A stretch of 36,085 nucleotides of DNA from Candidatus Cryptobacteroides fimicaballi (GTDB lineage Bacteria > Bacteroidota > Bacteroidia > Bacteroidales > UBA932): contig JAGHTF010000078.1 in the NCBI GenBank assembly GCA_018065485.1, positions 1 through 36,085 on the forward strand, written 5' to 3'. The position numbers and the translations under genes were made by a program. Positions 31,256 to 36,085 of this stretch are shown here, piece by piece. Position 1 is the stretch's first letter, and the number at the start of each line of letters is the position of its first letter. The notes below the pieces were generated by a model that saw only the letters and a program-made list of their open reading frames with translations, had not been told where the DNA came from and did not search any database.

Positions 31256-34200
31256 ATGAAGAAATTCTTTAAAATTTTGATGGTGCTCGCGCTGCTCAGC
31301 GGTGCTGCACTCAGCTGTACAAAGGATTATTCTAAGGAGATTGCAGACGTTCAAAAACAGAACCAGGACCTTCAGGCCCTCGTTGCATCTCTGCAGAATG
31401 CCCTCAACAGCACAAACGCTACAGTCAGCCAGCTTAACAGCACAAGCGACAAGCAGGCTGCAGACATCGCAAAGATTGTCAGCGATATCAATGCACAGAA
31501 GGGAGATATCTCTGCCCTCATGGCTGATGTTGAGACTATCGAAGCATTGAGTGAGGTCTTTGCACAGCTTGGTGTAGATCTTTCTGAAGAAATTGAAGAT
31601 CAGGCTCTTCTTATTGCAGCTCTGCAGGCACAGGCCAAAGAGCTTGAAGAAGGAATTGAAACTGTAGATGGCAAGGCAACTGCAAATGCTGCCGCAATCG
31701 CAAAGATTGATGAGACTCTCAAAGGCATCGCTTCTACTCTCGATCTTCTTGAGGAAGGAATCGCCGATATCGAGGCTAACAAGACCGCAATCGCTGCTAA
31801 CAAGACCGCTATCGAAACGGCACAGGCCGACCTTGCAAAGATTAAGGAGCAGATCAAGAGCTTGAGCGCCCGTCTTACCAACATCGTTGCAGCTCCTGCA
31901 AAGGATGTAGAGATCCAGACCTTTGAGTGGGCAAACATCAAGAAGACAACCGTGAATATGAACTTCATCGTTGCTCCCACCGAGGCTGCAGAAGCTGTTG
32001 CCGAAGGCTTCAAGAACGGAAAGGTTGATGTTACACTCTTTATCAATTCCGGCGTGGATAGAATTTTAAATATTTCAAAAGCTAGGGTTGATTCTTGCGA
32101 CTACGTGATTATACCTAACAAGGTTGAAGCTGCGGAGGATGGTATTATCACCATTTCTGCTATTGTTGACACCACCCTTGCTAATCTTGAGGCACCGGAA
32201 CTTAGTAAACATGATGGTCTGACCTACGATTATTACGCAACTCTCGCAGTATCCGGTGAAGACGAGGTTGGTCCTTGGCAGCGCGTAAGCGACCCTGTTA
32301 AGCCTATCATCAACAACACGGGTAAAGATGTTACATATGCTTGGTATAAGGGTGACAAGGAAGTAGAAAAAGCTTCTGCTGACTTTGTTCTTAAATCAAC
32401 CGCCTTCGGTGCTAAGGATTCAGTAGCAGTATTTGGAAATGTTCTTACCATCGTTAAGGCAGACTGGGATTGGAAGTCCGAAGAGTACAAGGTTGAAAAT
32501 ATCATCGCCGGTTACGAACCTAAGTTCGTCATTGGTTCAACCGCTTATTCAGTTGACGAATTCAAGACCGCATTCGACCTTCCCGACTCTCTTAAGATTA
32601 CTGCACCTCGTTTCGTTGACCTCAAGCAGACATTCACCGAACCCTTCGAGTGGGGTAGTACTATAACAGACATCAATAAACCGGCCGACACCGATAGCGC
32701 CCTCTTCAAGGCAACTGTTAAGACCGACAGCACTATCAACGCTTACGGCTTCTCAATTGTACTGCCTGATAAAGAAGCCGACCAGGTTGAGGCTGTAGGT
32801 AAGGCAACTGTATTTGCTGCAACTAAGATTGCTTTTGGTAAAGTTGCTACTCCTTGCTCTCTTGGAGTTAAGTTCGTTCAGAGAATCGGCAAGCACGTAG
32901 AAAAAGAAGAAGCTGCCGACGGTCTGACTGCTGAGTTTGGTATTACAAAAGTTGGTGGAAGCTTGCAGGCAGCAAAGATTGACACCACATTCGCTCCGGT
33001 TGCTTGGAAGTCAACAACTCAGGTTGGTAAAAGTACGGATGCAAAGATTATCAATGACAAGAAGGAGCAAGTAGGGACTGCAACAATCACACCGAATTCT
33101 AACAACACCAAGTTTGTTGATGTTCAAGTTAACGTTCCTTACGCAGAAAATGAACAGAAGCTGACAATCGTTCTTGAGGATGATGCACAGAAGAACGGTA
33201 AGGGAGTTATAGTTCTCGAACACGGCGACTACATCGACCTCACAGTAGATCCTTATCATGCTCCCGTTATAGTAGAGGCAACTTCTAAGGACAAAGTATA
33301 TATTAGCAAGAAGGCCAATGCTGCGAAAACCTTCAAACTCAACAAGAGCGTTAACGACATCTTGGGTGACTATCACGAATGGCTCATTAAAGACGGTAAG
33401 CTTGAAAATGCTGATTCTACAATTGTGAAGGATTGGTTTAAGGTTGATGGCACCAGTGTAGATGCTAAGCAGGGAACAGCAAAGGTTGGTGAAGCAAAGC
33501 TTAGAATCATTAATGATACTCTTACTGTTGTTGATTTTAAGGTAACTGACAAGAACAAATTCAAAGAGGGAACTTCTGTTACAATCGAAAAGAAAGATAG
33601 CATCGATCTCGTAAATAAGTTCACTTACAAGGTTTCCTTCACTCCTGAAAAGGTTGGTGTAAAGGTTGTAGCAATCCCCGGCTTCGTTGTTGACAATGTA
33701 ATTACTGTTGAAGGCAAACTTAACGAAGCAGAAGACGACTATGTAATCGACGATATCAACCTTGCAAACTACTTTAAGGTAACTGGTCTTGAAAAGAAGA
33801 GCGCTGATGATGCTGACATTAAGGTTAAGTTCAGTGATGATACTACAGGATTAATTTACAGTATAGTAAATGCTGTCGATTCAATCTATGTCGCAACTGA
33901 TGAGGGTAAACTTCCCACAGCGGCTAAGATTGGTTGGGGTGATCTTAAGGCTACAAGCTTCGTGCTCAAAGCTCAGGCTCTCCTCGAAGGCTCTCCGGTT
34001 GGTGACCCTGTTACCGTAACAGTTCAGACTGCAGATCCTATCCTTACTATCGATGATGTAAACATCAAAGCTACCCTCCACGGACAGGACTCTACATTCC
34101 AACTTCTCGATAGCCTCAAGATTTACAGCATCCTTGACAAGACCAAGAACATCTATTCAGACGGCTTAACTCCTTATTGTGGCGAAGACGACGGTGTTAA

Positions 34201-34408
34201 ACTCAATAAGGAAGATAAGTCCGATTGGACCTGCACTGTTAACGGTCAACCGTATGAGGGCGCAGAGCTCTTCACTTTCGATGACGAAAAGAACGAATTG
34301 ACTTATAAGAAGCACGATGCAGTTGGTCAGGTTGTTATCACTATCCCTTATAAGTTCACATATAAGTTTGGTGAGAAGACGTTCAATGTAATTCTTACAA
34401 TTAACTAA
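31256..34408 (+). CDS. Large surface lipoprotein with N-terminal coiled coil and beta-rich repeats
   Basis: The 1050-residue product begins with a lipoprotein signal ending LSGAALSC (lipidated C21). Residues about 25-215 are heptad-rich and Ala/Gln/Asp/Glu-rich (QKQNQDLQALVASLQNALN and ANKTAIAANKTAIETAQ segments), predicting a long coiled-coil stalk. This opening resembles Bacteroidota lipoproteins often labelled as having a PL29-type N-terminal domain, though that label does not prove lyase activity. The remaining 830 residues are Val/Thr/Lys/Asp-rich with many predicted beta strands, like tandem immunoglobulin-type domains; I see no catalytic motif. The beta-rich part is poorer in G+C at third codon positions than neighbouring genes. 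It is divergent from mraZ, has its own promoter and terminator, and is probably an adhesin- or surface-layer-type structural protein. Function is not established. Confidence 0.75.
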   Translation: MKKFFKILMVLALLSGAALSCTKDYSKEIADVQKQNQDLQALVASLQNALNSTNATVSQLNSTSDKQAADIAKIVSDINAQKGDISALMADVETIEALSEVFAQLGVDLSEEIEDQALLIAALQAQAKELEEGIETVDGKATANAAAIAKIDETLKGIASTLDLLEEGIADIEANKTAIAANKTAIETAQADLAKIKEQIKSLSARLTNIVAAPAKDVEIQTFEWANIKKTTVNMNFIVAPTEAAEAVAEGFKNGKVDVTLFINSGVDRILNISKARVDSCDYVIIPNKVEAAEDGIITISAIVDTTLANLEAPELSKHDGLTYDYYATLAVSGEDEVGPWQRVSDPVKPIINNTGKDVTYAWYKGDKEVEKASADFVLKSTAFGAKDSVAVFGNVLTIVKADWDWKSEEYKVENIIAGYEPKFVIGSTAYSVDEFKTAFDLPDSLKITAPRFVDLKQTFTEPFEWGSTITDINKPADTDSALFKATVKTDSTINAYGFSIVLPDKEADQVEAVGKATVFAATKIAFGKVATPCSLGVKFVQRIGKHVEKEEAADGLTAEFGITKVGGSLQAAKIDTTFAPVAWKSTTQVGKSTDAKIINDKKEQVGTATITPNSNNTKFVDVQVNVPYAENEQKLTIVLEDDAQKNGKGVIVLEHGDYIDLTVDPYHAPVIVEATSKDKVYISKKANAAKTFKLNKSVNDILGDYHEWLIKDGKLENADSTIVKDWFKVDGTSVDAKQGTAKVGEAKLRIINDTLTVVDFKVTDKNKFKEGTSVTIEKKDSIDLVNKFTYKVSFTPEKVGVKVVAIPGFVVDNVITVEGKLNEAEDDYVIDDINLANYFKVTGLEKKSADDADIKVKFSDDTTGLIYSIVNAVDSIYVATDEGKLPTAAKIGWGDLKATSFVLKAQALLEGSPVGDPVTVTVQTADPILTIDDVNIKATLHGQDSTFQLLDSLKIYSILDKTKNIYSDGLTPYCGEDDGVKLNKEDKSDWTCTVNGQPYEGAELFTFDDEKNELTYKKHDAVGQVVITIPYKFTYKFGEKTFNVILTIN

Positions 34409-34430
34409 TTCTTAGAACTCAATACTCTAT

Positions 34431-34460
34431 AAAACGGGGCGCCCACAAGCGCCCCATTTT
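34431..34460 (+). terminator. Intrinsic terminator after the surface lipoprotein
   Basis: GGGGCGC (34436-34442) pairs with GCGCCCC (34449-34455) around a 6-nt loop, followed by ATTTT. Flanking AAAA/TTTT can extend the stem, so it may work in both directions. Confidence 0.85.
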
Positions 34461-34470
34461 AAACTAACTA

Positions 34471-34665
34471 CCGTTCATCCGGCTTCCGTCCCGTTCCGGA
34501 CTCAACCGAATTAGACCGTTCAAACCTGAATCCGACCGAGCCAAAGCGGACCAAACGGAATTCGAATCAGACCAAACAGGACCGAACCGACCTGAATCGA
34601 ATTCGACCGTTCCAGACCTGAATCAGACCGACCTGAATCAAACTCGAACCAGACCGAACTGAATT
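34471..34665. repeat. Degenerate repeat tract upstream of the ompA-like gene
   Basis: About 190 bp without a gene. It consists of imperfect copies of blocks such as GACCG, GACCAAAC and ACCTGAATC (for example ACCTGAATC at 34525, 34590, 34616 and 34631). The plus strand is rich in A and C and poor in T. There is no open reading frame or T-tract terminator. Confidence 0.65.
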
Positions 34666-34692
34666 TGCAGTTATACTAATATCAAAAATTTG
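34664..34692 (+). promoter_or_regulatory. Weak promoter candidate for the ompA-like gene
   Basis: TTTG (34664-34667) and AAAATTTG (34685-34692) are spaced 17 nt apart, shorter than usual, and the second box lacks the leading T. An alternative -7 box is TGAATTTG (34660-34667). The true promoter cannot be decided by reading alone. Confidence 0.3.
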
Positions 34693-34697
34693 TAAAA

Positions 34698-35894
34698 ATG
34701 AAAAAGATTATTTTTGCAGTAGCATCTCTGCTCCTTCTTGCTTCAACCGCCAAGGCACAGGATACTTTCTATTCCGCTTGGTATTGGGGCATCAAGGCAG
34801 GTGCTTCCTACACCTCCGGTGAAGCCAGCAAATGGTCCGACCTCGTAACCGGTCCTACCATCGGCATCAACGCAGGCTACCAGTTTGCTCCTTGCTTCAG
34901 CCTCCGTGGCGAACTCTCAGGCTTCCAGGCCAAGGGTACAGCCATCTCCGGCGCAGCCGAAAAGACCTATAAATTCAACTACGCACAGCTCGCTGTCGAT
35001 GCAGTCCTCGATATCTGCAACATCTTCAAGTTCAAGGCTGCCCGTGTTGTAAATCCTTACCTGTTCCTTGGTATAGGCGGAAACCTCTGCTTCAACAATA
35101 AGGAGTGCCCCGCAGCTATGCTGCCCGCCGAGAACTATTACTGGACTTCTCCCGCCCTTTCATTTATGGGACGTTTCGGTGGTGGTATCGACTTCCGCGT
35201 ATCTCCTTCAGTTGTTCTTGCCCTCGAATTCCAGGACAATGTTGTTTCCGACAAATTCAATTCCAAGGTTGGTAATGCTCTTGGCACTCTTGAGTGCGAC
35301 CAGAACCTCTCTCTTCTTGCTGGCGTAAAGTTCACCTTCGGTGCCGCCAAGGCTGCCAAGGCCGCTGAACTTGCTGCCGCTGAGGCTGCTGCCGCTGCTG
35401 CCGCAAAGGCTGCTGCCGAGAAGGCCGCCGCCGAAAAAGCCGCCCGCGAAGCTGCTGAGAAGGCTGCCGCTGAAAAAGCTGCCCGCGAAGCTGCCGAGAA
35501 GGCTGCCGCCGAGAAGGCCGCTCGCGAAGCTGCAGAGCGTCAGGCTCGCCTCGATGCCCTCGCATCTGCCCTCGACGACGACACCCGCAGCATCTACTTC
35601 CTCATTGGCAAGTCAGTTATCCGCAAGAGCGAGTCCGCTAAGATCGACAAGATTGCCGACGCTATCCGCAACCTCGACTGTAACGTTGTAGTTAAGGGTT
35701 ATGCCGACAAAGCAACCGGTTATCCTGCCCTCAACCTCAAGCTCTCCGAGAAGCGCGTCAACGCAGTTAAGGCCGCTCTCGAAAAGAAAGGCATCGACGC
35801 CGGCCGCATCAGTACCGAATACTACGGTGACACCCAGCAGGTATCCGACGTTCCCGCCAAGAACCGCGTCGCCATCAGCATCCTCACCGACTAA
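34698..35894 (+). CDS. OmpA-family outer-membrane protein with long Ala-rich linker
   Basis: The 398-residue protein has a signal peptide (cleavage near STAKA-QD), an N-terminal eight-strand-type beta-barrel (about 22-215), an Ala/Lys/Glu helical linker (about 216-287) with 13-residue repeats EKAAREAAEKAAA, and a C-terminal OmpA peptidoglycan-binding domain (about 298-398). In that domain VVKGYADKATG (D337) and PAKNRVAI (R390) hold the residues that normally contact diaminopimelate; the usual TD is AD here. It likely ties the outer membrane to peptidoglycan. Strongly biased codon use (GCC, AAG, CTC) suggests high expression. A hairpin repeat begins 1 nt after the stop. The linker resembles TolA-type helices in composition only. 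Confidence 0.9.
   Translation: MKKIIFAVASLLLLASTAKAQDTFYSAWYWGIKAGASYTSGEASKWSDLVTGPTIGINAGYQFAPCFSLRGELSGFQAKGTAISGAAEKTYKFNYAQLAVDAVLDICNIFKFKAARVVNPYLFLGIGGNLCFNNKECPAAMLPAENYYWTSPALSFMGRFGGGIDFRVSPSVVLALEFQDNVVSDKFNSKVGNALGTLECDQNLSLLAGVKFTFGAAKAAKAAELAAAEAAAAAAAKAAAEKAAAEKAAREAAEKAAAEKAAREAAEKAAAEKAAREAAERQARLDALASALDDDTRSIYFLIGKSVIRKSESAKIDKIADAIRNLDCNVVVKGYADKATGYPALNLKLSEKRVNAVKAALEKKGIDAGRISTEYYGDTQQVSDVPAKNRVAISILTD
35433..35540 (+). repeat. 39-bp repeat units encoding the Ala-rich linker
   Basis: Just under three imperfect 39-bp units encode the 13-residue repeat from residue 246 onward. Each keeps the frame, so linker length can vary by slippage between strains. Confidence 0.75.
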
Positions 35895-35895
35895 C

Positions 35896-35928
35896 TTGCA
35901 CACACGCGAGTCACTCGCGTCCGCGCAA
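35896..35928 (+). repeat. Conserved stop-adjacent hairpin, copy 4
   Basis: The core ACGCGAGTCACTCGCGT is at 35904-35920, 1 nt after the ompA-like stop plus the TTGC arm, identical to copy 3 over 33 nt. It is followed by ACCCC, so it lacks a T-tract. Confidence 0.85.
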
Positions 35929-35976
35929 ACCCCACATACCGCCTGCCCCTTGCCCCGCAGGCCTCTCTCTCCCCGA

Positions 35977-36015
35977 AGTTGCGCAATACGCGAGTCACTC
36001 GCGTTTTGCGCAACT
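35977..36015 (+). repeat. Conserved hairpin, copy 5 (longest arms)
   Basis: AGTTGCGCAA-T-ACGCGAG pairs with CTCGCGT-T-TTGCGCAACT around a TCA loop, giving 17 paired bases with one mismatch, then TTT. It lies about 80 bp beyond copy 4 and is the only copy not touching a stop codon. The rest of 35895-36085 shows a small GCCTGC/GCAGGC hairpin (35941-35962), a C8 run (36030-36037) and no gene. Confidence 0.85.
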
Positions 36016-36085
36016 TTTGCATTTCCCCACCCCCCCCAGACCGTCCGAAAAGTCGGTTTTCGAACGTCTCAAGGTTGTTGATATG

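Noticed and set aside
36030-36037. C8 run as a phase-variation tract
   Set aside because: No gene start or promoter can be tied to it within the window.

Overview
The window looks like a chromosomal segment from a Bacteroidales bacterium (phylum Bacteroidota). Four things support this. The division and cell-wall (dcw) cluster has the Bacteroidota order mraZ-rsmH-ftsL-ftsI-murE-mraY-murD-ftsW-murG-murC-ftsQ-ftsA-ftsZ, with no murF or ddl inside it. Several intergenic regions carry the Bacteroidota promoter pattern TTTG-N20-TANNTTTG. Starts mostly lack a Shine-Dalgarno sequence. The surface proteins are a lipoprotein with an N-terminal coiled coil and an OmpA-type protein. Most genes are fairly GC-rich, so a Rikenellaceae-like gut lineage is possible, but I cannot assign a genus.

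Layout: 1-702 is the 3' part of an Rpn-family nuclease/transposase gene, separated by a large inverted repeat from a leftward galM-amidase operon (804-3304). Rightward from 3383 come a 4-alpha-glucanotransferase, a GH18 glycosidase, an outer-membrane protein, a lipoprotein and a HAD phosphatase (to 8569). A leftward dicarboxylate/amino-acid symporter (8706-9881) shares a compact divergent promoter region with rpsO, which is followed by pnp and rpiB. From 13387 to 31029 everything is leftward: truB, gltX and the thirteen-gene dcw cluster, read from a promoter near 31070. A divergent 1050-residue surface lipoprotein and an OmpA-like protein fill 31256-35894.

The dcw genes act together. MraY, MurG, MurC, MurD and MurE make the peptidoglycan precursor. 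FtsW and FtsI polymerise and cross-link it at the septum. FtsZ, FtsA, FtsQ and FtsL form the divisome, RsmH modifies 16S rRNA, and MraZ probably represses the operon. Start and stop codons in the cluster are separated by 12 bp or less, and several overlap by 1 to 4 bp, as expected for one long transcription unit.

The most notable non-genic signals are: (1) a 17-bp invariant palindrome, ACGCGAGTCACTCGCGT, present five times, four of them 0-2 nt after a stop codon; (2) a roughly 103-bp palindromic element embedded in frame inside truB; (3) four TGGAA boxes at exact 10-bp spacing upstream of mraZ, matching the architecture of known MraZ operators; (4) a four-copy 18-bp in-frame tandem repeat in gltX; and (5) a degenerate GACC/CTGAATC-rich repeat tract upstream of the ompA-like gene. 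I saw no tRNA, rRNA, CRISPR array or intact insertion sequence.
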